Positions 1 to 7,669 of a DNA stretch of 64,000 bases are shown one piece after another. The position numbers and the translations under genes were made by a program. The notes beneath the pieces were generated by a model that did not search any database, had not been told where the DNA came from, and was given only the letters and a program-made list of their open reading frames with translations. Every line of letters begins with the position of its first letter. Positions within the stretch are counted from its first letter, which is position 1. Source of the stretch: AWTP1-13 sp963775835 (GTDB lineage Bacteria > Pseudomonadota > Alphaproteobacteria > Rhizobiales > Hyphomicrobiaceae); contig CAVZKV010000012.1 of assembly GCA_963775835.1 (NCBI GenBank), positions 558,001-622,000 of the forward strand. Direction: 5' to 3'.

Positions 1-606
1 GGCGGACGTGCGCTTACGGCAAGCGAGCTCGCATTTGCCGCCGGCGTGTCGCCGCAGACGACGAGCGGCCACCTGCGTAAGCTTTATGCGGCGCGGCTGC
101 TCGTGCTGGTCAAACAGGGTCGCCATCGCTACTACCGTTTGGCGGGGCCACACGTTGGGCAGATGCTCGAGAGCATCATGAACGTTGCCCTCACGGGACC
201 GCCACGGTTCCAGCCCAAATCCAAGTTGGACGATCAGCTGCGGCTGGCCCGTACCTGTTACGACCACATCGCTGGTCGCCTCGGCGTTGGGCTGGCCGAT
301 CGGCTAGCCGAGCGCGAGTTCGTCATCCTTGGCACGGAGGCTGGCGAAGTAACGCCGGCCGGTGCGGACTTTCTTTGCAAACTCGGCGTTGACCTATCCG
401 GGGCGCGGGCGCGGCGCCGCGTCTTCTGCCGCCCGTGCGTGGATTGGACCGAGCGCCGACCCCATATTGGCGGCGCCGTCGGCGCGGCCCTAGCGCAGCG
501 TTGCTTTGAACTGAAGTGGATCGACCGCGTGCGTGATGGGCGCGCGCTCACCATCACGCCGGCTGGTCACCGCGGTCTGCTGCAGGCCTTCGCTCTTTCA
601 CTGTAA
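1..606 (+). CDS. ArsR-family winged-helix transcriptional regulator (5' end outside window)
   Basis: The reading frame is open from base 1, so the start lies upstream of the window. The visible 201 residues begin with a winged helix-turn-helix (recognition helix around SPQTTSGHLRKL, wing around QGRHRYYRL), as in ArsR/SmtB repressors. A GTG at 46 is only an internal codon of the HTH. The C-terminal half carries CYDHIAGRLGV and CRPCVDWTERRPHIGG, an extension found in a subset of ArsR-type regulators; its Cys residues could bind metal, which is inference. Such proteins are DNA-binding repressors in the cytoplasm. The regulated gene is not visible. Confidence 0.8.
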   Translation, partial: GGRALTASELAFAAGVSPQTTSGHLRKLYAARLLVLVKQGRHRYYRLAGPHVGQMLESIMNVALTGPPRFQPKSKLDDQLRLARTCYDHIAGRLGVGLADRLAEREFVILGTEAGEVTPAGADFLCKLGVDLSGARARRRVFCRPCVDWTERRPHIGGAVGAALAQRCFELKWIDRVRDGRALTITPAGHRGLLQAFALSL

Positions 607-785
607 AGAACGCCGGCAGCGTTTTGCGCCTGGTCGGCACTTTGCTGCCACCCCGCTCTCGAGCCGTAAACGGTCGACTGGACCCGATGCTCACCAGGGG
701 ATTCGGGGATCGGAGGGCGGGCGCGATGGCGCCGCGATGCTGGGGCCCCGTGCCTATGCAGGCCGCGCGTCCGCGCCACCATCTC

Positions 786-1001
786 CTACGACGTTGTCGG
801 GCGACCGCACCCATCCTGGTCACTGGGGCCGTGGTCTCGGTCCCGACAAGGATCGCGCGGTTTTGGTGTCGTCTGCGCGGTAGTGTCCCCCGTCGCCGCC
901 ACTGCCGCACCGATGCCAAGAGTATAGAGTAGGGCGCGACGACTAACGCTCCTGCGCGATACAATGTCGGTATCCTTCAAGGTATGGATTTTGCGTTCCA
1001 C
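786..1001 (-). CDS. small Tat-signal protein, possible
   Basis: A 71-codon frame starting with GTG. The N-terminus has a twin-arginine-like signal: SRRSVSRRALL, then a hydrophobic stretch (YTLGIGAAVAATG) and TAQ as a possible cleavage site. The short mature part is rich in Asp, Arg, Gly and Pro (CRDRDHGPSDQDG). Small Tat-targeted proteins with such D/R/G-rich tails occur in alphaproteobacteria; no function is known to me. It lies downstream of and in the same direction as the cupin gene. The start is unusual and the tail is short, so a truncated or frameshifted gene is possible. Confidence 0.45.
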   Translation of the reverse strand: MERKIHTLKDTDIVSRRSVSRRALLYTLGIGAAVAATGDTTAQTTPKPRDPCRDRDHGPSDQDGCGRPTTS

Positions 1002-1166
1002 GCGACGGACCTCCTACCGACTTCGCCAGAAAAAGACGTCGTCGCCTTTGAGATTTCTGCGCGACGGTCCCGGTACACCTCAAAGGCGCATCTTAAGGCT
1101 AGCCCCCGGAAAAGCAATGTAGGATCGGGCTCTCAGCACGGCCAATGGCGTGGCGAGTGGCGAGCA

Positions 1167-2432
1167 TCAATGCGCACCAGAACTGAGAGGGACATCGACG
1201 CGGTGTCGGCGGTTCGGTGCCTCGCCGTGTCTCACCAACAATCCTTCGCGGAGCAAACGTTGCACCAGTACGACCTTTCCATCGTCATCGAGTTCGCCCG
1301 GGAGATCGCGCACCGCGAAAGGCGCCCCCGCCAGCGCGAAATTGACGGCGTCCCGTACAAGCAAGGGAAAACTAATCTCCGTCGATCCGAACAGGATCAC
1401 GATCTTGCCTTCCTCCTCGCGCAGCAGGAGCACAAGGTCGGGCCGGGGTCGAACTGTGCTCTCGATCGAGAGCTCAGCAGCCCCTTCCAACTCCTGTAGG
1501 CATCCGTAAAGCGCCGGACGACGCGAGGTCACGAAATCCTCGGCAAATCGCGCCAAGATAGGTGCCAGCTGAGCTTCACGCGCAAAGGTGTCGACCAGGG
1601 CGCGGAACGTCGCGGCGGCCTGACGGGTGTCAAAGGCCGCATTGGCAAAACCGACCGGGAGGTTGGCGCGGAACGCTGGCGAGGCGAGGCATGCTGCAGA
1701 CACCGCCTCGATCATCACGTCCGCCCAAGTCTTGCCAATGAGGCCCAAGGTGATGTGCAACGATGCCTCATCTGTCGAGCGCGCCGAATGATAAAGCCCG
1801 CGTGGGCAGTAGAAGAGATCGCCGGCATGTAACGTGAACGCGCGGGTCGGTGGACCCGGCGTATGCTTGTCGGGATCGAAGGCCTGGCCCCGCAACGGTA
1901 GCTCGATCGCCGTGTCGTACAAGGTCCAAACCTTCGACCCCGAGACCTGCAGGACGAACACATCGTGACTATCGAAGTGCGTCTTGAAACCTTGCGCGTG
2001 TGGCGGCGACAGGTAGATATTCGTTTGAAAATGGCCGCTGAATATTGCCTCCACCGCGCGGCAGAGATCGGCGAGCGACGGCAGCCGCTCATGCATCTGA
2101 GACAGGGAAATCGTGGCGCCGGTGCGGAACAACTCGAAGGCGCGCGGCAGATCAATCCTGCCCGGCGGTTCGGAGTTAGCAAACGAGTAGTCCTCGGGCT
2201 TGAGCTCCCGTGCCGCGTCAACCAGAAAGACGTCCGGCCGGCAGGGGTTAGCTGTCGACAGATAGCGGTCGATCGCGTCAATGCTTAAGAGCGATGCGAA
2301 CTTCAAGGGCTGCTGCCGTTCAATCAACAGCGGCTTTCGCTCGTAGAACTCGGCGAAGAATGTCGTCGGTGCGATCGGATCGAGCAGCCATTCGAACGAC
2401 AAGGCCATCCGGACACTCGCGATTTTTGGCAT
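1167..2432 (-). CDS. JmjC/cupin-4 family Fe(II)/2-oxoglutarate oxygenase-like protein
   Basis: This 421-residue protein resembles the bacterial JmjC (ribosomal-oxygenase-like, Cupin_4) family. The N-terminal ALSFEWLLDPIAPTTFF and KPLLIER are typical openings. The jelly roll holds THFDSHDVF (H152, D154) and a distal YHSA (H215), which together give the HxD...H iron triad. An all-alpha C-terminal region follows. The start at 2432 is chosen because AGGGAGG lies seven bases upstream; 2438 and 2408 are alternatives. The family hydroxylates protein side chains, and the target here is unknown. The gene stands alone and looks intact, unlike several neighbours. Confidence 0.8.
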   Translation of the reverse strand: MPKIASVRMALSFEWLLDPIAPTTFFAEFYERKPLLIERQQPLKFASLLSIDAIDRYLSTANPCRPDVFLVDAARELKPEDYSFANSEPPGRIDLPRAFELFRTGATISLSQMHERLPSLADLCRAVEAIFSGHFQTNIYLSPPHAQGFKTHFDSHDVFVLQVSGSKVWTLYDTAIELPLRGQAFDPDKHTPGPPTRAFTLHAGDLFYCPRGLYHSARSTDEASLHITLGLIGKTWADVMIEAVSAACLASPAFRANLPVGFANAAFDTRQAAATFRALVDTFAREAQLAPILARFAEDFVTSRRPALYGCLQELEGAAELSIESTVRPRPDLVLLLREEEGKIVILFGSTEISFPLLVRDAVNFALAGAPFAVRDLPGELDDDGKVVLVQRLLREGLLVRHGEAPNRRHRVDVPLSSGAH

Positions 2433-2559
2433 CCCCATGCCTCCCTACGCGCTGGCTGGGTTTGGGGCAAGAGGCTGACACGCTGACGCGTTTTGCCGTC
2501 ATCTACGGCCCCCAGTACAGTGATCCCAGCCGTTTGCAGCGGCCACGCCGCGCCAGCAC

Positions 2560-2800
2560 CGGTTCCGCCGTCAGAATTGCGGTCGACTGCGCCTTGCTCC
2601 AGGTGAGAGGCCCGCGGCGCCGAAGTTCGCTCGGCGCGGCTCAGCACTGCGGCTAGCGCTACCGCGTCCTCGATGGCTTGGTTCGCTCCCTGCTCGAGGT
2701 GCGCCAGCTTCGGGTGTGCGGCGTCGCCCAACAGGGTCAGACGTCCGTGCTTGGATCGCCTGGAACACTTGTTTACCGCGCTTCCTGACTCGAAGGGCCA
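2560..2800 (-). pseudogene. remnant of FAD-dependent aromatic-ring monooxygenase (C-terminal part)
   Basis: In one minus-strand frame, bases 2746 down to about 2629 encode GRLTLLGDAAHPKLAHLEQG followed by ANQAIEDAVALAAVLSRAE. This is the FAD-ribose-binding GD motif and the following helix of salicylate-hydroxylase-type monooxygenases. No GxGxxG N-terminal domain or complete C-terminus can be joined to it in any frame. It is therefore a short fossil within the otherwise non-coding stretch 2433-3156, in which I see nothing else. The nearby intact monooxygenase at 5763-7061 has a different version of the motif (GDAAHAMYPTGSNG), so this is not a recent copy of that gene. Confidence 0.65.
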
Positions 2801-3156
2801 GCAATTTGGCGCAACCAGCCCTCCGAAAGACCCTGGCGTGCCAAAAGTAAAACGCTCCCGACAATGGACGCGTCTGGGGGTGTTGGCCGGCTCAGGTGCG
2901 GGCGACCGATCCCGCGACAATGTCGCAATTGCACAGAGTCCGGAGTTTGGATGGCTCGCCGTTTCGAGGCTATCGTCGGCGACGGAGCATGGAAGCTGGA
3001 CTTCAGATAGCAGAACAGCGCTCCTCGACGTCATGAACCAGGACCGGCTGTTCAATCGCCGAAAAGGGCCGCGCGCTAGCCAGCTCGCCGGCGCCGCCGA
3101 CAGCGGTTGGTCGATCCTTTAACGTGGCGCCAGGAAGGTCGAACGCGATGCCGCGA

Positions 3157-4557
3157 TCACACCCGCGCGGGGAGCAGGCGCTCGACAAGCCACGCTCCGG
3201 CAATCGAGTAAGGCAAAATGAGGATAAGGTTGTACCGGTACTGATTAATAGCAACTCCGGCATGAAATAGCAGCATGAACCAGCAGGGCAACGTCACGAC
3301 GAGTAGGCCTTTGTCGCCGACGCGCAGGGCGCGCCAGGTCAAGACGGCACACACGATGCCAAGCAACAGGCCCCAGTAATGATTTATCCACGCCCCAGCG
3401 AGTGCGAATGGCACTGTCACCAAAAGATGCATAAGCGGGGATTCCAAAATGTAATTCCGCAGAAGATAGTTCAAGTGTTGGGGCCAGCCACCTGCAGCTG
3501 TTACCGTCTCCGCCATGAACGGACCGTTGCCGATGTTATAGAACGAATTCGTTGCGGCCGGATCCCGCCTGAATCGCTCACACGCTTTCGGGCCAAAAAG
3601 GATTTTGGCAAGCCCGATCCCATCCGGCAAGCCGCAGATGTAGAATAGTCCGTACTCTCTCCAATTCATCTGATTGTAGGCGATCCGCTGGGCCAGGGTG
3701 TGGGAATCGTATCCCTGGGTCAAAGCCAGTCTGTCGAGCACGATCTCATTGCGCGCAATCCAGGGCAGCACGGCCATTGCTAACCCGCCTATGAACGCAA
3801 GCAAGAGGGGGAGCTTGCGCATTCGGGGTTTCCCCCAAAGAGCGAGGCCAAGACCCACCAGTGCACTGGCATAGCCGAGATAAAGATTGGCGGGGCGCGT
3901 CAGAGCGGTCATGCCGAGACATAGCCCTGCAACGAAGAGCCAACTCATTGATCGCCGACGCTGAGCCGCAACGGCGGCGGCGATCGCCAATGCCAGCAAC
4001 ATCAATGTTGTGATTTCAGTCATCACATAATTCACGAACCTAAGGAGCGTCGGGGCCGTCATCGCTGCGATCGCCAGCGCGATCAAGCCCGCACGCGAGC
4101 TGCAAAGAACCTCTCGAGCGACCCACCAAACTATCAAGAAGAATACTGCCAGCATGAGGAATTGCATGAAGCGTATCAACCCCGCTGCCGCTGGGCAGGC
4201 AGCATCCTTCGCGTTCGAATGCACGACGCAATCTACAGCGTGTGCAAAGTTGGAGTTGAACGCCATGGCGACAGCAACCAGCGCTGGATAGAGAGGCGAA
4301 AAGCGCATGCCCGACGGACGAATTTGCCCGGCATCTGCCGTGGCAAAACCGAAGCCGTCAGTGAAGCGACCCGTGGTGCGCAAGTCGTAGGCGATCCCGA
4401 TGTAGAAGTACTGATCGTACTCAGAGAGCGGTCGCACCTCGGCGCGGGACCAAAGCGCCGCGCAGATCATCAAAATGACGCCCAGCGTGAGAGCCGGTGC
4501 GAAGCGCCAATTCGTCAATTTATGTCGGTCGTAGGGCGACAATTCGGTGGCCGCCAT
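3157..4557 (-). CDS. polytopic membrane glycosyltransferase-like protein (GT39/GT83 type)
   Basis: A 466-residue integral membrane protein with about ten hydrophobic segments. A periplasmic loop after the first segment holds SEYDQYFYIGIAYDL, placed where GT-C enzymes carry an acidic catalytic motif. Such enzymes use polyprenyl-phosphate sugars at the membrane. The frame stays open to 4857, but the first 100 residues of that longer frame are the tail of a broken GT2 gene. The ATG at 4557 (MAATELSPYDR) is therefore preferred. GT2 dolichol/undecaprenyl-phosphate transferases are often paired with GT-C proteins, so loss of the GT2 partner may leave this protein without donor. Confidence 0.65.
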   Translation of the reverse strand: MAATELSPYDRHKLTNWRFAPALTLGVILMICAALWSRAEVRPLSEYDQYFYIGIAYDLRTTGRFTDGFGFATADAGQIRPSGMRFSPLYPALVAVAMAFNSNFAHAVDCVVHSNAKDAACPAAAGLIRFMQFLMLAVFFLIVWWVAREVLCSSRAGLIALAIAAMTAPTLLRFVNYVMTEITTLMLLALAIAAAVAAQRRRSMSWLFVAGLCLGMTALTRPANLYLGYASALVGLGLALWGKPRMRKLPLLLAFIGGLAMAVLPWIARNEIVLDRLALTQGYDSHTLAQRIAYNQMNWREYGLFYICGLPDGIGLAKILFGPKACERFRRDPAATNSFYNIGNGPFMAETVTAAGGWPQHLNYLLRNYILESPLMHLLVTVPFALAGAWINHYWGLLLGIVCAVLTWRALRVGDKGLLVVTLPCWFMLLFHAGVAINQYRYNLILILPYSIAGAWLVERLLPARV

Positions 4558-4677
4558 ATGAACTTCCGCTCTACTTCTTACCTCTCGCCCGCGTTGAGAT
4601 AGAGCAGCGGGCGAATTTCGAGCTGCGTATGCTTGACAGCATCGAATATCAGCCCGCAAGCGAGCAAGACTATGGCG

Positions 4678-5085
4678 ATTACTAAATAGTGCGAGAGATA
4701 CGATCAGTGTCGGGAACCGCGGCACGACCCCCGTTTCCAGGTAGATCACCAGCACCGGGTAGAACAAGGTAACTACCGCGGCCATGAACAATCCAGCAAT
4801 GCTGGAGAAGAAGATGAGAGGGCGGTGCAGCCGAATTGGGCGGACAACGGTTGCCACCGATTTCGAAGCCCTGTGATAGAGCCGGGAAGGAGCAGATATA
4901 ACGCCGCGAGAGTACGCGATAGCCGGAGAAAACGTCCTCGAACGTGCTTCCGAAGGAACGCTTCAAAATCAAATTGAACAGGCTATTTCCGTATTGATGG
5001 CCCCACCGGTAAGCGTCATCACTCGCCCTCGATCGTGTGGCGACGACCATATCCAGGCGCTGCGTCAGCAACTTGTCATCAACTC
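4678..5085 (-). pseudogene. GT2 family glycosyltransferase remnant with internal deletion
   Basis: Two pieces of one GT2 (polyprenyl-phosphate sugar transferase type) protein lie end to end. Bases 5080-4859 encode LLTQRLDMVVATRSRASDDA to FSGYRVLSRRY and SFPALSQGFEI, the second half of the catalytic domain. From 4857 a different frame continues with RPIRLHRPLIFFSSIAGLF and YLETGVVPRFPT, the C-terminal membrane segments. Roughly 60-70 residues that normally separate these parts are missing. The N-terminal nucleotide-sugar domain is also missing, because the 5' side runs straight into the DUF6880 remnant. The last piece is in frame with the downstream membrane protein gene. Confidence 0.75.
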
Positions 5086-5454
5086 TGGTGCCCGAGAGGC
5101 CTCGTAGGTTCCGGCACGCCATAGCCGCTCGAGCCATTTATCTCTCAGGTTGTCGCTCGCCGGGGCTTGCGCAACGATCGGCACCAGCGTTTCGATTGCG
5201 CGATTGACCGCCGTGCCAATGGCGCCGGACGAGCTGTCAACGTGCTCAAGGGCGCCTGACGCCTTCTCAACAAAGATCACGGCACCTTCGGTGCCAAGGA
5301 CCTTGTCCTTACGGGCTGCTTTCTTGATTTCGGCCACGGCCTCCTTGATGCGCTTGATCGGCAATTCCGAACGCCATCCAAATGCGCTGGCCCGGAATCG
5401 CGAGCGAAAGGCCCAACTGTGCGCCTCGGCCGCCGGCATTTGCTGTTCCCCCAA
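5065..5454 (-). pseudogene. truncated DUF6880-type protein (N-terminal part only)
   Basis: The first 110 or so residues match the start of DUF6880-type conserved hypothetical proteins as I recall them: SWAFRSRFRASAFGWRS, a Lys-rich helix (IKEAVAEIKKAARKD) and ALEHVDSSSGAIGTAVN. The family is normally several hundred residues long. Here the frame leaves the family pattern at about 5115 (after LERLWRAG) and stops at 5065, inside GT2-derived sequence. Function of the family is unknown. The small gene at 5479-5733 lies just upstream, as it commonly does for intact family members, so the operon start is preserved and only the 3' part is lost. Confidence 0.7.
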
Positions 5455-5478
5455 AGCTCAGATGGTGTTCGGCGCCGA

Positions 5479-5733
5479 TCAATGTAGAGGTCCGTCCGGT
5501 TGCCAGTTGATCAGGCTGTTCGCGTCTTGACCTGCCAAGCGCTGTTTCACCACTTTTCTGGCTTGCTGCTCGCCAACTTCGGCGATGAGATCCTGCCAGG
5601 CTTGTGTGTCTGCCATCCTGGCAATCAAATCATCAGCCAGGACATCCAGCTCAGCATTCGTGAACGGCGTTTTGCGGTCATTGCGTGGGTCGAGCCAGGA
5701 TGGCTCAGAACTCTTCTGCGTCTTTTCTTTCAT
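5479..5733 (-). CDS. small conserved hypothetical protein, DUF6880 operon partner
   Basis: An 84-residue soluble protein that looks complete. It opens with KSSEPSWLDPRNDRKTPFT, followed by amphipathic helices and the end DANSLINWQPDGPLH. I recognise the pattern as a small conserved protein found next to DUF6880-type genes in alphaproteobacteria, but no function is known. It lies 24 bases upstream of the truncated DUF6880 gene on the same strand, implying co-transcription. With its partner truncated it may be non-functional. Confidence 0.7.
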   Translation of the reverse strand: MKEKTQKSSEPSWLDPRNDRKTPFTNAELDVLADDLIARMADTQAWQDLIAEVGEQQARKVVKQRLAGQDANSLINWQPDGPLH

Positions 5734-5762
5734 GTCCTGCTCCAGTCTCTGCCGCTTGTAAG

Positions 5763-7061
5763 CTAGATCGCTTGTAGGGTGCGGACACGGGCGCCGCTCG
5801 GGATGGTCGGTGGTGCTCGATTCAGACTTTCGATGGCCAAGCCTGCTGCCGCCTTGTAGCCCGCCATGAATTCGGCGCGCTCCTCGGGCGAGATCACATG
5901 GTCGATATTGTCGAAGGTGCCCCGGCAGCGCTCATCGACGATGTTGAGCAGTCCGAATGGGCCGGCGCTGCGATTGCGCAGCACAAGCTGCGAAATTGGG
6001 CCGCACAGCTTGGCATCATAGTCGGCAAGCGCCCGCGGCGTGACCCCATGCTTCACCATCGCCGCCCCCAAAACACGGGCATCGACAATCGCTTGGCTGG
6101 CGCCATTGGAGCCGGTCGGATACATGGCGTGCGCCGCATCGCCAAGCAGCGCCACCGGACCATCCTGCCAGGTCGCCACAGGGTCGCGGTCGATCATGGG
6201 GTTTTCGAAGGCGCCGTCGGCCTGTCGGAGCAAGGCGGGCACGTCGAGCCAATCCCAGGTCCAGTTCGCGAAATGGTGGGCGAAGTCGTTGATGCTCACC
6301 TGCCGGAACCAGCCGCGCTGCTTCCAGCCCTCGGCATTGTCCATCGTGACCTCGGCGATCCAGTTGATCATGGCCAAGCCCGTGTGCGGGTCCGGATGCG
6401 AGATGGGATAAAAGACCATACGGTGACGATGCGTGCCAAGGCCGACGAAGGAGGCACCAGTGCGGATCGGCCTCGCCCAGGTCGTGCCGCGCCACATGAC
6501 CGCGCCACCCCAGTGGATCGGGGGCTGTGCGGGGTGCATCTGCGCCCTGACCGAGGAGTGAATGCCATCCGCGCCGATCAACAGCGTGCCGTGCGCCTCG
6601 GCGGTCGAACCGCCGGCACGCTCTAATAGGACGCTCACGCTGCCATCAACGTTGCTCCGGTAGCCGGTGACGCGGCTTCCCAGCCTGACGGCCTCCGGCC
6701 CGATCCGTTCCACCACCCGCTCATGCAGCAGCATGTGGAACCGACCACGATGAACTGCATATTGTGGCCAGTTGTAGCCCGCCAGGACCCCTCGTGGCTC
6801 CGAATAGATGTCGTTGCCATTGAGCCCAACCAGCGCCCATTCCCGTGCGGGCATGCCCACCCGGTCGAGATCCTTCTCGGCAATGCCGAGATCATAGAGT
6901 TCGCGCACGGCGTTGGGTTGCAGATTGATGCCGACGCCGAGCGGGCGCATCTCCGGCACGGCTTCGAAGACGATTGAAGGCACGCCAATCTGGTGCAGCG
7001 TCAGGGCCGTTGCCAGCCCGCCAATGCCGCCGCCGGCAATGATCACAAGATTGTCCGTCAT
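5763..7061 (-). CDS. FAD-dependent monooxygenase (PhzS / 3-hydroxybenzoate 6-hydroxylase-like)
   Basis: A full-length 432-residue group A flavoprotein monooxygenase. It shows the dinucleotide motif AGGGIGGL (residues 9-16), the GADGIHSSVR motif (163-172) and the FAD ribose motif GDAAHAMYPTGSNG (307-320). The family hydroxylates aromatic or heteroaromatic rings using NAD(P)H and O2 in the cytoplasm. The exact substrate cannot be read from the sequence. It starts with ATG at 7061 and is divergent from the acyl-CoA ligase at 7670, so a shared regulatory region is possible. An aromatic-acid route involving both genes is only an inference from position. Confidence 0.85.
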   Translation of the reverse strand: MTDNLVIIAGGGIGGLATALTLHQIGVPSIVFEAVPEMRPLGVGINLQPNAVRELYDLGIAEKDLDRVGMPAREWALVGLNGNDIYSEPRGVLAGYNWPQYAVHRGRFHMLLHERVVERIGPEAVRLGSRVTGYRSNVDGSVSVLLERAGGSTAEAHGTLLIGADGIHSSVRAQMHPAQPPIHWGGAVMWRGTTWARPIRTGASFVGLGTHRHRMVFYPISHPDPHTGLAMINWIAEVTMDNAEGWKQRGWFRQVSINDFAHHFANWTWDWLDVPALLRQADGAFENPMIDRDPVATWQDGPVALLGDAAHAMYPTGSNGASQAIVDARVLGAAMVKHGVTPRALADYDAKLCGPISQLVLRNRSAGPFGLLNIVDERCRGTFDNIDHVISPEERAEFMAGYKAAAGLAIESLNRAPPTIPSGARVRTLQAI

Positions 7062-7669
7062 GCACCGGTCCCCTCCGCACGCTCCTTGAATTTCTTTATC
7101 TTTTGGAGGGTGTGCGGAGCAAGCCCGCCTTTCAGGTGCCGGCGTTTGCTCTCACCCCCCAAGGCCCCCGGAGACGCACGATTTGCCGAGATCTCCCCCC
7201 GAGCTACGTACGAGGGCGTGCGAACAATTCCCCAACCCCTTTGTCTCGATGTGATTGGATGTTCCTGCCGGCCAGCGCCATGTCGGGGTCGCCCTCGGAC
7301 CTCGACACCCCAGCAAATGCGCCGCCATCGATGCTTCGCTAATCGTTGGCCGCGCAGAAGCACTCGGCCTTCGGAGCCGAGTGCTTCTTCCAGGTTCTCG
7401 ACGATACCAGGACGGCGCCCCGCTGCGCCTTCTTAGCGTCCCCGAGCAACTTGTGCTCAATTGGATGCACGAAGGTGCGCATTGGTTCCCGCCATTCCCA
7501 GGTGCCGGCGTCCCTCCGCAATCAGCCGGCGCAACGCGGCAAGCTCGAGCTCTCGTGAGCCGGAGCCGGTGGCGGCCAGGCGCAACAATATCCCCGCCCA
7601 GACGAAGTTTGCCGCGCGCCCGACTTGTGGGCACAGTACCATCCGTGCGCCGCCGCCGAAGAGAAGACC
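7062..7669. other. 608-base divergent intergenic region
   Basis: This stretch separates the divergent monooxygenase and acyl-CoA ligase genes and should hold both promoters. Short frames occur in all directions but none has a recognisable protein pattern. The only clear structure is the perfect hairpin at 7356-7388. No operator repeat could be assigned. Confidence 0.5.
7356..7388. repeat. perfect 13-bp inverted repeat with 7-base loop
   Basis: AGAAGCACTCGGC at 7356-7368 is exactly complementary to GCCGAGTGCTTCT at 7376-7388, with CTTCGGA between. It is a strong hairpin in both strands. There is no T-run after it on either side, and it sits upstream of two divergent genes. It therefore looks more like an operator, REP-like element or attenuator than a simple terminator. 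Confidence 0.75.

Noticed and set aside
554..964. 136-codon minus frame and overlapping plus frames at 533-932
   Set aside because: Arg-rich, mutually overlapping frames without patterns; only the Tat-like frame at 786-1001 is protein-like.
7356..7388. Rho-independent terminator
   Set aside because: Strong stem but no T-run on either strand, and located upstream of both flanking genes.
7152..7634. 160-codon minus frame between the monooxygenase and CoA-ligase
   Set aside because: Cys/Arg/Ser/Gly-rich shadow-like composition, no ribosome binding site and no similarity recognised; it crosses the perfect hairpin.
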